Shown: piece by piece, positions 33,701-43,844 of the stretch
Layout of the letters: every line of letters starts with the position of its first letter
Position numbering within the stretch: the stretch's first letter is position 1
Notes under the pieces: generated by a model
Seen by the model: the letters and a program-made list of their open reading frames with translations, nothing else
What the model was told of the DNA's origin: nothing
The model's database searches: none
Program-made: the position numbers and the translations under genes
From: Metridium senile
Taxonomy: Eukaryota > Cnidaria > Anthozoa > Actiniaria > Metridiidae
Direction: 5' to 3'
NCBI GenBank assembly: GCA_949775045.1
Contig: OX459101.1
Coordinates: 17,452,180 to 17,516,179, forward strand
DNA: 64,000 bases

Positions 33701-34544
33701 ATATCAAACAACGACGCAGCCTATACTAGTTTACTCGCTAGTTTCCATTTATATTACAGTAGTATACATAAGTTATAAGGAGACATAGGATGTAATACAA
33801 TGAAATTTGTAACATTTTCTACGGTGTTACAAATTTCATTATATTACCTGACACGTATGTTGTTATAAATAATAAATACCTGGAGGTTTCTGTTCGGTCC
33901 TGTTTGCGTCCAGACGTGTTCGGAATGTTACTGTTAATGCATGCTAAGAGAGTCCTCTTTCATCACAGGTATCCCAAGTTGTTCACTGCTAGCCGTTGAC
34001 ACAAGGAGCCCGGCTTTTGGTTGCTTTGCTTTAAAAAATCGCTTTTGCATATACGCGTAGCTTTTCGGGATTCCTGTATGCCTAGGAGACCTTTGTAAAC
34101 AGTTTACTTAATCTATAGCCTGAGAAGGGGAAAGAAGTGATTTTAGGGGCGCTCCATTAGATTTTTGAGGGGGGGAGGGGGGAGGAGGGGTTGGAAGATT
34201 TGAAAAAGAAATTCCCTGCAGCTCCAAAGACGTGGGGAAAAAAAGAAGCCATATCAGAATTTCAAAAAGTGAAAAAATACACTAAAAGGAGGCCACAAAG
34301 CCCTCAGCAGAAAATTACATATACATCCTTTAGAATTTTGCACAGAGCAGCGAAACTTTCCATGAATGTCATCTATGATAGTTCTGTTTAATTATCTGTT
34401 TACTTGTAAAAGTCATTTTCCCGCCATTTGTGACAAGAGAGAGAAAGTTTGTCACCCGTGAAAAGCACACAAGAGTAGTGGCGCAAAGGATCATGGATCA
34501 GTTCAGAATCTAAATGTGCATTTGGAACGCCTTTTTTGTTGTTT
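33701..34544. other. Gene-free stretch with a satellite fragment
   Basis: 33705-33845 is a single degenerate unit of the satellite that forms arrays at 49400-52760 ('acgacgcagcctatactagt'). The rest has no recognised gene or repeat; the frame at 34191-34391 has no recognisable similarity. Confidence 0.5.
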
Positions 34545-34895
34545 GATAAGTCAAAACAAGGGAGCACGTCAGACTGTTGTTATGGTTTGGATATATTCGA
34601 TCTTTGGAAGATTTTAAATTACATTGATATTTTCAAAGTTTTAAATTACATCAACGACTAAATTGGTAGATTAATGGGACTATCCGCAAGCAAGGGAAAA
34701 ATGCGGGCGCGCCTGCGGGACTCGCTCGGCAATGATATTTGCGCCCGAATTTTTACTGCTCAGTCGATTGACGAAAAAAAAAGCCGTTTATGTATTTAAA
34801 ACGTTGAAAATATCGATGTAATTTAAAACCTTCCAAAGATCGAATATATCCAAACCACAAACAACAGTCTGCCGTGCTCCCTTGGTCAAAATGGA
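34545..34895. mobile_element. Foldback element, ~350 bp
   Basis: 'gggagcacgtcagactgttg' at 34560 and 'ggatatattcgatctttgga' at 34590 have inverted partners at 34795-34883. The loop contains 'atgcgggcgcgcctgcggga'. No coding region. Confidence 0.8.
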
Positions 34896-35127
34896 CATTT
34901 CTCACTTTGATAAAATATTGACAAGTACAATACAATACAATATACTTTATTTTACGAGGGGAAAAAACACGTATTAACACTATAAAGGTTATCTAACATA
35001 CGGCCCTCATACGGCCCTCCTACAAGTGTAGCAATGTGGCCATGAAATCCCTGCGTTCTAATAAAGTATACATAGGTAATCCATAATCCCCTAGCTTGTA
35101 GGCTTTTCACTTCACGGGTAACAAAGT

Positions 35128-35567
35128 TTCTCGGAAAGGGTGTATATTAAGCCCATAGGTCACTGTGGGATCCATCATTTCCAGACTAGCTACCTAAAGA
35201 TAGAAATACGCAAAGTCGGCCGCCAGTTACGGTCAAGCAGTTCCATACACTTAGTAGTCCCACTTGAAACTGGAACCTTCCAAGATAACTGTGCAAAGCT
35301 GTACAACGAACTTCCAGCAATTACCCGAGAAAATAAAGACTTTTAAACATTTGCAAAACAAGTGTACAAACTATTGTTAAACAAAGCTAAAACACGCCTT
35401 GGAATTTCATAACTAGATTATCATACATTCATATACACAACTTTTATACTTTTTCCATATCACTATTTATTTTTCTATTTGACAATCATTATGTTACTTT
35501 GAAGATGTAGAGCTACCCTGTAGATATACTTCAAATAAACCGTTATTATTATTATTATTATTATTAT
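35128..35567 (+). pseudogene. LINE 3' end with (ATT)n tail
   Basis: The plus frame from about 35140 reads 'IGHCGIHHFQTSYLKIEIRK', then 'RQLRSSSSIHLVVP' and 'LYNELPAITRENKDF'. This is the typical end of a non-LTR retrotransposon ORF2 (RxLRSS...VP...LWNxLP...). An in-frame TAA at 35344 precedes more in-frame similarity up to 35409, so the copy is mutated. The 3' UTR ends 'cttcaaataaaccg' followed by att repeats, the expected microsatellite tail. The palindromic element is inserted in this tail. Confidence 0.75.
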
Positions 35568-35630
35568 TAGTAGTTTTCTTGGGATGAAATGACCCCGGAA
35601 ATTGAGGCGGGATTGAGGTAGGATTGAGGC

Positions 35631-35701
35631 GGTGCCATGGTAACCAGGTGACGCGAGAGGATTAGCACCTTGACCAGGAAGTGAAGTGTTGCTATGGTAA
35701 C
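35631..35701. promoter_or_regulatory. Two RFX/X-box-like sites, left arm
   Basis: 'ggtgccatggtaac' (35631-35644) and 'gttgctatggtaac' (35688-35701) match the X-box consensus GTTGCCATGGCAAC at 12 of 14 positions each. Both are followed by caggtgacgc. They lie about 120-200 bp upstream of the PC4-like start. Binding by an RFX factor is inference. Confidence 0.6.
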
Positions 35702-35759
35702 CAGGTGACGCCAAAGGCTTAGTGAGCGGGCAAGTTTGGGCAAGTCTTTTGTTATCAAT

Positions 35760-35770
35760 TATAATATATA
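35760..35770 (+). promoter_or_regulatory. TATA-like box for the PC4-like gene
   Basis: 'tataatatata' followed by gcgcgcgcc lies about 70 bp before the start codon at 35839, a fitting place for a pol II core promoter. The right-arm mirror is 43776-43786. Confidence 0.55.
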
Positions 35771-35838
35771 GCGCGCGCCTATTTTGAATCTTTCACTAAA
35801 ACATTTGAAAGCAAATAGCATTTGGTTAGAGAAAAAAC

Positions 35839-36282
35839 ATGGCAACTTTATTCAAGCTAGGTTCTCGAGGCTACCACGCTACCGTCCAGGAATTCCAAGG
35901 ACAGATAAGAGTACATATACGAAAGTATATTGATGGTGAAGAGAAGAACAAATTTCCAACAAAATATGGCATAGCTTTATCGATTGAAGAATTTGAAGAG
36001 TTATTTAAAGTCATGGGTGATTTGAGCGAAATGGTAGATGTTATGGTAGAGAGTTGTTCTATGACCACACAACCAGGTGATGAGTCAGGATTGCTAACAG
36101 AGAACGAATATCAACCCCAAGCAAGAGGTTTACAACCAAGCAAGGAAAGTAGAGTGATCGAACAGACTCCAAAACACAGCAAAAGACCACAAGAAATGAA
36201 TCACCTCGCACCGAGAAAACTTTTTAAGAATAATAAACCATCAGCTAGAATGTCACATCAAAACTCTTTCCACTATATCTAG
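35839..36282 (+). CDS. PC4/Sub1-like single-stranded-DNA-binding protein, left arm copy, 147 aa
   Basis: Residues ~5-66 match the PC4 (transcriptional coactivator p15, SUB1) fold: 'FKLGSRGYHATVQEF' (compare FxIGxxRYVxVxxF), then 'GQIRVHIRKYI', then 'PTKYGIALSIEEFEEL' (compare GRKGISLxxEQWxxL). PC4 domains bind ssDNA and melted promoters as dimers. Here the domain lies at the extreme N-terminus, followed by an ~80-residue basic, low-complexity tail of the element's own. An AATAAA follows at 36351. A TATA-like box and two X-box-like sites precede it. The copy at 43264-43707 in the other arm has an identical protein. A role in replication or transcription of the element is inference. Confidence 0.85.
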   Translation: MATLFKLGSRGYHATVQEFQGQIRVHIRKYIDGEEKNKFPTKYGIALSIEEFEELFKVMGDLSEMVDVMVESCSMTTQPGDESGLLTENEYQPQARGLQPSKESRVIEQTPKHSKRPQEMNHLAPRKLFKNNKPSARMSHQNSFHYI

Positions 36283-36634
36283 TTAAACAGTTGTTTAATT
36301 CGTTAGATAATTATCGTTTATATTTTTGACATGTAAAAAATTGATTTAAAAATAAAAGCTTGTTGAAACAAATGGTTGTGTACATTTTTATTGCCTGTTA
36401 TTCAAATCAACTCGTAAATGTTCGATTTAATAAAAAAGGGATTACAATCTTTTATTCACAAAACAATGGGAAAACGTGTAAGAGATTATAGCTTATTTGT
36501 TTTTCTTTTAAAGTTTCATCAAACTATCAGAGAAGGTTTATAACTTCAAGATGAACCATTCTTGTTTATGGTTTCGCTAAACTTCTTTTAGTTCTAAACT
36601 TTACCTAGTAGATTGTTTCTTTTAACTAGTTATA

Positions 36635-37289
36635 ATGGCAGAATTTAGTATTGATACTTCTGACTATGAGGATATATCGGTAAGTAAAGTTGTTTAAATT
36701 ATAACTGAGTTGATTTCTTAACTCTCAGTTGTTTTATTTTTCATAATCGTTTTCCTATCAAAGAAGAAAAGTAGTTATAATTTTTGTTTTGTTTTTTGTT
36801 ACTAGTTTGGTGAGTTTACTGATTCTCAACTACAAGAACTGGCTTTAGATGAAAACTCATTTGATTTGGATAATTATGTTGACGATGAAATATTATTGGA
36901 AACCCTTTCAATCACTTCTCAACTAGAAGAACCAAACGTTATCGATGGAAATTGTGAATGGAGCAGCTCTCAATTCCTTGAAGTTCTTTAGTTATTCAAA
37001 CTAGGCAATCGAAGAGCAACCATTCAAGAGAAAATGCACTGAACAATCCAACGCAAAAAGAAAGCTACGCGAATTAAGTAAAAGCAATTATAATTCAAAG
37101 CTATATGCAGCACGAAAAACAACATCTGATGAACTAGCTAATCTGTTTAATGATAAATCAAAACTTTTTACAAGGTTTTGCAAACAACAACTTATTATTC
37201 AGTGGTCTCTTGTTCAGGTTCAGAGTCAGGCTAACCAAAGAAAGAAAGAATCCCGATTAAAACTTGTGTTTGTAAACATACTTAGTTAG
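36635..37289 (+). CDS. Spliced element gene with two possible isoforms, left arm
   Basis: Exon 1 (36635-36679) encodes MAEFSIDTSDYEDIS and ends in a GTAAGT donor. An acceptor at 36805 opens exon 2 (36806-36991), 61 acidic residues ending in stop, giving a 76-aa acidic protein. A second acceptor (ACTAG, 37001-37004), only 13 bp after that stop, opens a 94-codon frame (37005-37289) rich in K, R and Q that has no Met of its own. Exon 1 joins either frame in phase 0, so alternative acceptor use would give an acidic or a basic product sharing 15 residues. I recognise neither product. The seen facts are the frames and splice motifs; the isoforms are inferred. The mirror copy is at 42257-42911. Confidence 0.65.
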
Positions 37290-37453
37290 CTAGAGTTTAG
37301 GATTAATTGTTTTGAAACATGGAAATCTCTATAATTAACTAAAACATGTAATAGAGAATCGAATCCCCAGAAGAAAAACATTAACAGGAAACCAAGATTT
37401 ATGCTTCAAAGTTTTACAGATATATATATAATAATTTATTTTGAATAACTTAC

Positions 37454-37702
37454 AGCCGGCTTAAGAATCATTCGGGATCTTGTTGAATATCTTTTATAGA
37501 AAAGCGTCAGGATCGAATTCATCACACTGCAAAAGGTCTTGTGTACCAATTGATCATCTCCAATATCACAGCTTCTTGGTCCAATTAAATAATTCAGGCG
37601 GAGACCAATAATCAAACTGTAGATTAAGAAAAAGCAGGAGCCCATAAATATGCCTACCACATCTCCAATAAGTTGATAATTAGTAGATAATAACTCGGCC
37701 AT
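37454..37702 (-). CDS. Single-pass membrane protein, exon 1, left arm
   Basis: From the ATG at 37702 (a longer frame from 37711 starts on TTG) an 83-codon exon reads MAELLSTNYQLIGDV, a hydrophobic segment 'VGIFMGSCFFLIYSLIIGL' (residues ~13-31), then a Cys-containing domain and a basic end 'YKRYSTRSRMILKP'. It ends at a clean GTAAGT donor; reading through gives stop after six more codons. The downstream exon is probably short; acceptors ending in TAG are available in the next ~150 bp but I cannot choose among them. This gene converges on the spliced gene at 36635-37289. Function unknown. Confidence 0.65.
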
Positions 37703-38061
37703 TATGAACAAGAAACAAGTAAAATAATCTTTGCAGTGAAATAATCGCTAATCAGTATCTTTTGGAAGCAATTTATAAGGTTTGTTAGTACAAAAGATAT
37801 AAGCATTTCAAAAAGAACCTTATTTCGCGCAACATATTAATTACGTTCAAAAACAAACATGAACACATAAAGTTTATTTTAAGCTATTTTGAGCACAAAA
37901 GATATCAAACAAAGGATTGTTTTTTTACGATAAATATAACTTTGAATTATAATTAGTGTATCTTAGCTTAAAATCCATCAGAAAAAAAAAGTTTTTTATC
38001 ACGTGGTGTATGTTCAACTCCTCGATAGTCATAGTTATAGTTATAGTTGACAAGCATTAGT

Positions 38062-38172
38062 ATGGATAAAAACATTTCAAAACTTTCGGAAGAGGAATTG
38101 AGAGAAATTCAAGAAAGTTTGCATGGACAGTTTGCTATTGTTATAACGCACAAGTGTACCTGCATGATATAA
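38062..38172 (+). CDS. 36-codon ORF, left arm
   Basis: A short frame reads MDKNISKLSEEELREIQE and ends in stop, with an AATAAA immediately after (tataaataaaatg). A helix-forming charged start and the polyadenylation-like signal argue for a small gene or first exon, but size makes it weak. The mirror copy is at 41374-41484. Confidence 0.35.
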   Translation: MDKNISKLSEEELREIQESLHGQFAIVITHKCTCMI

Positions 38173-38795
38173 ATAAAATGTTGATCTTATTATTGTCTGA
38201 TATAACCTTTTAAAAAAAAGAACTGTATTCTAGTTAATGGTCAAACACCTATGCGTTATAAACATGGATTCATTTTAAATCTTCACTTCGCATAATTTAC
38301 TTCAGTTATGCGTCTAGTTCATATTGAATTTAAATTTATCATAATTAAGTAACAACAAAACGGTTCATATAGTTTTATCTCGATTCAAACAAAATATTTA
38401 ACTACCTACAAAACGTATCATATAAGTCAGTCAAGAAATCAACCAACCTTTCGAAAATCATTATCATAAAATCTCTGTGCTGCATGTGTGTTTTTATTAG
38501 TTATTCAAGATGATTGTTCACACAACTTGCGTAGTATCGTATCGATCGCGACTAGGAAGATAAACAAAAAAAAATAGAACAACTGATATCTAAATCTTTA
38601 TTTTCTATCAAAATAAGAATTACATTTATCAATGATAGCAAAGTTTATTCACTAATGGAAATGTTCATTTGGTTTGTTTATGAAAAAGTGAATAAAACCG
38701 CGTTTGTTCTCCTTACAATGGTGATAAAAGCTAAGTATGAATATTACAAAAATCAATTTTGTTATTTATTTTGCATGACTATTATTCGTATGTAA

Positions 38796-39212
38796 TTACA
38801 ATGATTTCAACTCCAACCATTTACGTTTACAGGCATATTTTCTTCTTTTTGTAGATACTTTTGAGGCTGCTTTATCTCCCTTGCGCTTATTTCTATTCAT
38901 AGAGTTTTCATTTGTTATTATATATTCATAAGAGTTTCTCTCAATCTCTTCCTGGTGTTTGAGAAGTCGTGCTAATGATTTTTGTACATTTGGTACATTA
39001 TCCTCTGTTCCAGTTTCATCATAATTCTTTGAGGGAATGCATACTCCAAGTTTACTCCATTTTAACCATTTAGCGCGCTCTTTGATATCCATTCCATGAA
39101 CTTGATCGAGATGATTTGCTAGTCGAGCAAGGTTAGTGCTTCCACATCCAAATACAGGACAGTTTCGCCTTGTGCGACCCATGCTGAGCTCTTGACTTGA
39201 CCAATGTTTCAT
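38796..39212 (-). CDS. C2H2-type zinc-finger protein, left arm copy, 138 aa
   Basis: Residues ~12-40 contain C-P-V-F-G-C-G-S then eleven residues to H-L-D-Q-V-H, a C-x4-C-x11-H-x4-H finger followed by GMDIKERAKWLKW. The C-terminus is strongly basic (KRKGDKAASK, KRRKYACKRK), suggesting DNA binding and nuclear location. Translation may begin at Met1 or at MGRTRRNC (Met11). The gene points outward from the element centre; its identical partner is 40334-40750. The target site is unknown; the element's own GC-rich centre repeats or ends are plausible. Confidence 0.75.
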   Translation of the reverse strand: MKHWSSQELSMGRTRRNCPVFGCGSTNLARLANHLDQVHGMDIKERAKWLKWSKLGVCIPSKNYDETGTEDNVPNVQKSLARLLKHQEEIERNSYEYIITNENSMNRNKRKGDKAASKVSTKRRKYACKRKWLELKSL

Positions 39213-39477
39213 AGAAAATAATCTCTTTTTGCAATATTACATTTTTATGTATGACGGCCCGAATAAGAGGCCCGCGACGGCCCGATCAGACCCGAAGGCC
39301 CTATAGGCTTTATTTGCTCTCTCGCTCTCGTTCTGTCTCTTATTCAATTTGGCCCCGTCGCAACGGTTGCGCTTAATCAAAGTAGATTAAGATAAAACAA
39401 AAACTCAATGAAACAAAAACCTCATTTTATTAAACCGAAAAAAATTATTTTCAAAACACAATTACATGCATCTAAGG

Positions 39478-40002
39478 CTAACGAGTATAAGAATTATAAG
39501 TTGCGTAGTTAATTATACTTTGTTTTGGAATTTCTTCCTGTACAAATAGTTTGTTAAGTAGAAATTTCCTTTGATGTATTGCCGATTCAGTTTCCTCCTC
39601 CCAGCTGTAGTCATTATCATCCATAAGGTTTTTCTTTGTGGCCATGATCTTTTTATAAGTAGGATCTCTTCTCAAATGATGCATCCATGTCAGTTGTTCG
39701 TTTAGAACCTCCCTCAGCTCTTTTCTGTATGTAGGCAACAAAGCATTATTGGCTTTGGCTTGTGCTACTTCATCACTATCACCGTTTTGTTTATATTGCT
39801 GCATTGCCACTTCCAAATCTTGCTGATGCCTTTCCATTGCCTTGTGTTGCATTCTCGCCCAAACATCCTTTTTCTCATCTTCAGTAGAATCAAACTGATT
39901 TGAGTCAACACTATCCTCGCTGCTATCCTCAATACTTTCTTGATCACTACTTGCCATGCTATCAGAACTTGATTCATCTTCCTCATAGTGGGATTGAGAC
40001 AT
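39478..40002 (-). CDS. Central single-copy protein with acidic N-terminus, 174 aa
   Basis: The only gene in the unique centre. Residues 1-45 are a Ser/Asp/Glu-rich acidic tract (SDSMASSDQESIEDSSEDS); residues ~50-174 are charged and helical with the conserved-looking strings 'NALLPTYRKELREVL', 'WMHHLRRDPTYKKIMAT' and 'HQRKFLLNKLF'. A TATAAG lies about 60 bp upstream, and an AATAAA-type signal follows the stop near 39430. I do not know the family; the layout (acidic tail plus helical domain) resembles uncharacterised proteins I associate with cnidarian mobile DNA, a weak recollection. Being single-copy, it defines the element's orientation. Confidence 0.7.
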   Translation of the reverse strand: MSQSHYEEDESSSDSMASSDQESIEDSSEDSVDSNQFDSTEDEKKDVWARMQHKAMERHQQDLEVAMQQYKQNGDSDEVAQAKANNALLPTYRKELREVLNEQLTWMHHLRRDPTYKKIMATKKNLMDDNDYSWEEETESAIHQRKFLLNKLFVQEEIPKQSIINYATYNSYTR

Positions 40003-40221
40003 GCTATCTTCTTGAGAGTTATTTTGGGATGACTCTGCTTTGGATGCTAACCTCCCTTATAAGCAGAGGGTTATGCTCTATTATGGGACCGGTTATCTTG
40101 TTATCGTATTTTTTTAAGAGAAATTAAATTTCTCTATGATCATGCGCGAACGGGCCAAATTGAATAAGAGACAGAACGAGAGCGAGAGAGCAAATAAAGC
40201 CTATAGGGCCTTCGGGTCTGA

Positions 40222-40260
40222 CGGGCCAGTTCGGGCCGATTCGGGCCGATTCGGGTTGAT
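40222..40260. repeat. GC-rich decamer expansion, right arm only
   Basis: Four units related to 'tcgggccgat' are present here and absent at the mirror position (between 39285 and 39286). They are the only arm-to-arm length difference found. They lie about 75-110 bp before the right zinc-finger start, inside a GC-rich 'cgggcc' zone. Confidence 0.9.
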
Positions 40261-40333
40261 TCGGGCCGTCGCGGGCCTCTTATTCGGGCCGTCATACATA
40301 AAAATGTAATATTGCAAAAAGAGATTATTTTCT

Positions 40334-40750
40334 ATGAAACATTGGTCAAGTCAAGAGCTCAGCATGGGTCGCACAAGGCGAAACTGTCCTGTATTTGGAT
40401 GTGGAAGCACTAACCTTGCTCGACTAGCAAATCATCTCGATCAAGTTCATGGAATGGATATCAAAGAGCGCGCTAAATGGTTAAAATGGAGTAAACTTGG
40501 AGTATGCATTCCCTCAAAGAATTATGATGAAACTGGAACAGAGGATAATGTACCAAATGTACAAAAATCATTAGCACGACTTCTCAAACACCAGGAAGAG
40601 ATTGAGAGAAACTCTTATGAATATATAATAACAAATGAAAACTCTATGAATAGAAATAAGCGCAAGGGAGATAAAGCAGCCTCAAAAGTATCTACAAAAA
40701 GAAGAAAATATGCCTGTAAACGTAAATGGTTGGAGTTGAAATCATTGTAA
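40334..40750 (+). CDS. C2H2-type zinc-finger protein, right arm copy, 138 aa
   Basis: The encoded protein is identical to that at 38796-39212: one C-x4-C-x11-H-x4-H finger and a basic tail. It differs only in its upstream context, which holds the 39-bp decamer expansion at 40222-40260, so the two copies may be expressed differently. The gene points outward toward the right end. Confidence 0.75.
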   Translation: MKHWSSQELSMGRTRRNCPVFGCGSTNLARLANHLDQVHGMDIKERAKWLKWSKLGVCIPSKNYDETGTEDNVPNVQKSLARLLKHQEEIERNSYEYIITNENSMNRNKRKGDKAASKVSTKRRKYACKRKWLELKSL

Positions 40751-41373
40751 TTACATACGAATAATAGTCATGCAAAATAAATAACAAAATTGATTTTTGT
40801 AATATTCATACTTAGCTTTTATCACCATTGTAAGGAGAACAAACGCGGTTTTATTCACTTTTTCATAAACAAACCAAATGAACATTTCCATTAGTGAATA
40901 AACTTTGCTATCATTGATAAATGTAATTCTTATTTTGATAGAAAATAAAGATTTAGATATCAGTTGTTCTATTTTTTTTTGTTTATCTTCCTAGTCGCGA
41001 TCGATACGATACTACGCAAGTTGTGTGAACAATCATCTTGAATAACTAATAAAAACACACATGCAGCACAGAGATTTTATGATAATGATTTTCGAAAGGT
41101 TGGTTGATTTCTTGACTGACTTATATGATACGTTTTGTAGGTAGTTAAATATTTTGTTTGAATCGAGATAAAACTATATGAACCGTTTTGTTGTTACTTA
41201 ATTATGATAAATTTAAATTCAATATGAACTAGACGCATAACTGAAGTAAATTATGCGAAGTGAAGATTTAAAATGAATCCATGTTTATAACGCATAGGTG
41301 TTTGACCATTAACTAGAATACAGTTCTTTTTTTTAAAAGGTTATATCAGACAATAATAAGATCAACATTTTAT

Positions 41374-41484
41374 TTATATCATGCAGGTACACTTGTGCGT
41401 TATAACAATAGCAAACTGTCCATGCAAACTTTCTTGAATTTCTCTCAATTCCTCTTCCGAAAGTTTTGAAATGTTTTTATCCAT
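41374..41484 (-). CDS. 36-codon ORF, right arm
   Basis: Mirror of 38062-38172, same peptide beginning MDKNISKLSEEEL. Weak on size alone; preservation in both arms carries no extra weight because the arms are near-identical. Confidence 0.35.
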   Translation of the reverse strand: MDKNISKLSEEELREIQESLHGQFAIVITHKCTCMI

Positions 41485-41843
41485 ACTAATGCTTGTCAAC
41501 TATAACTATAACTATGACTATCGAGGAGTTGAACATACACCACGTGATAAAAAACTTTTTTTTTCTGATGGATTTTAAGCTAAGATACACTAATTATAAT
41601 TCAAAGTTATATTTATCGTAAAAAAACAATCCTTTGTTTGATATCTTTTGTGCTCAAAATAGCTTAAAATAAACTTTATGTGTTCATGTTTGTTTTTGAA
41701 CGTAATTAATATGTTGCGCGAAATAAGGTTCTTTTTGAAATGCTTATATCTTTTGTACTAACAAACCTTATAAATTGCTTCCAAAAGATACTGATTAGCG
41801 ATTATTTCACTGCAAAGATTATTTTACTTGTTTCTTGTTCATA

Positions 41844-42092
41844 ATGGCCGAGTTATTATCTACTAATTATCAACTTATTGGAGATGTGGTAGGCATATTT
41901 ATGGGCTCCTGCTTTTTCTTAATCTACAGTTTGATTATTGGTCTCCGCCTGAATTATTTAATTGGACCAAGAAGCTGTGATATTGGAGATGATCAATTGG
42001 TACACAAGACCTTTTGCAGTGTGATGAATTCGATCCTGACGCTTTTCTATAAAAGATATTCAACAAGATCCCGAATGATTCTTAAGCCGGCT
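41844..42092 (+). CDS. Single-pass membrane protein, exon 1, right arm
   Basis: Mirror of 37454-37702: 83 codons with one hydrophobic helix near the N-terminus, ending at the GTAAGT donor (42093). The ATG at 41844 is preferred over a TTG-initiated extension from 41835. Possible acceptors lie near 42210-42225; the terminal exon is not resolved. Confidence 0.65.
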
Positions 42093-42256
42093 GTAAGTTA
42101 TTCAAAATAAATTATTATATATATATCTGTAAAACTTTGAAGCATAAATCTTGGTTTCCTGTTAATGTTTTTCTTCTGGGGATTCGATTCTCTATTACAT
42201 GTTTTAGTTAATTATAGAGATTTCCATGTTTCAAAACAATTAATCCTAAACTCTAG

Positions 42257-42911
42257 CTAACTAAGTATGTTTACAAACACAAGTTTTAATCGGGATTCTT
42301 TCTTTCTTTGGTTAGCCTGACTCTGAACCTGAACAAGAGACCACTGAATAATAAGTTGTTGTTTGCAAAACCTTGTAAAAAGTTTTGATTTATCATTAAA
42401 CAGATTAGCTAGTTCATCAGATGTTGTTTTTCGTGCTGCATATAGCTTTGAATTATAATTGCTTTTACTTAATTCGCGTAGCTTTCTTTTTGCGTTGGAT
42501 TGTTCAGTGCATTTTCTCTTGAATGGTTGCTCTTCGATTGCCTAGTTTGAATAACTAAAGAACTTCAAGGAATTGAGAGCTGCTCCATTCACAATTTCCA
42601 TCGATAACGTTTGGTTCTTCTAGTTGAGAAGTGATTGAAAGGGTTTCCAATAATATTTCATCGTCAACATAATTATCCAAATCAAATGAGTTTTCATCTA
42701 AAGCCAGTTCTTGTAGTTGAGAATCAGTAAACTCACCAAACTAGTAACAAAAAACAAAACAAAAATTATAACTACTTTTCTTCTTTGATAGGAAAACGAT
42801 TATGAAAAATAAAACAACTGAGAGTTAAGAAATCAACTCAGTTATAATTTAAACAACTTTACTTACCGATATATCCTCATAGTCAGAAGTATCAATACTA
42901 AATTCTGCCAT
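42257..42911 (-). CDS. Spliced element gene with two possible isoforms, right arm
   Basis: Mirror of 36635-37289. Exon 1 is 42911-42867, the acidic exon 2 is 42740-42555, and the alternative basic exon is 42541-42257. Splice motifs and phase are the same as in the left arm. Confidence 0.65.
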
Positions 42912-43263
42912 TATAACTAGTTAAAAGAAACAATCTACTAGGTAAAGTTTAGAACTAAAAGAAGTTTAGCGAAACCATAAACAAGAATGGTTCATCTTGA
43001 AGTTATAAACCTTCTCTGATAGTTTGATGAAACTTTAAAAGAAAAACAAATAAGCTATAATCTCTTACACGTTTTCCCATTGTTTTGTGAATAAAAGATT
43101 GTAATCCCTTTTTTATTAAATCGAACATTTACGAGTTGATTTGAATAACAGGCAATAAAAATGTACACAACCATTTGTTTCAACAAGCTTTTATTTTTAA
43201 ATCAATTTTTTACATGTCAAAAATATAAACGATAATTATCTAACGAATTAAACAACTGTTTAA

Positions 43264-43707
43264 CTAGATATAGTGGAAAGAGTTTTGATGTGACATTCTA
43301 GCTGATGGTTTATTATTCTTAAAAAGTTTTCTCGGTGCGAGGTGATTCATTTCTTGTGGTCTTTTGCTGTGTTTTGGAGTCTGTTCGATCACTCTACTTT
43401 CCTTGCTTGGTTGTAAACCTCTTGCTTGGGGTTGATATTCGTTCTCTGTTAGCAATCCTGACTCATCACCTGGTTGTGTGGTCATAGAACAACTCTCTAC
43501 CATAACATCTACCATTTCGCTCAAATCACCCATGACTTTAAATAACTCTTCAAATTCTTCAATCGATAAAGCTATGCCATATTTTGTTGGAAATTTGTTC
43601 TTCTCTTCACCATCAATATACTTTCGTATATGTACTCTTATCTGTCCTTGGAATTCCTGGACGGTAGCGTGGTAGCCTCGAGAACCTAGCTTGAATAAAG
43701 TTGCCAT
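43264..43707 (-). CDS. PC4/Sub1-like single-stranded-DNA-binding protein, right arm copy, 147 aa
   Basis: The protein is identical to that at 35839-36282, on the opposite strand and pointing inward from the right end. The PC4 domain is at residues ~5-66 with a basic tail after it. The same TATA-like box and X-box-like sites lie upstream (43776-43786 and 43845-43915). Confidence 0.85.
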   Translation of the reverse strand: MATLFKLGSRGYHATVQEFQGQIRVHIRKYIDGEEKNKFPTKYGIALSIEEFEELFKVMGDLSEMVDVMVESCSMTTQPGDESGLLTENEYQPQARGLQPSKESRVIEQTPKHSKRPQEMNHLAPRKLFKNNKPSARMSHQNSFHYI

Positions 43708-43844
43708 GTTTTTTCTCTAACCAAATGCTATTTGCTTTCAAATGTTTTAGTGAAAGATTCAAAATAGGCGCGCGCTATATATTATAATTGATAACAAAAG
43801 ACTTGCCCAAACTTGCCCGCTCACTAAGCCTTTGGCGTCACCTG

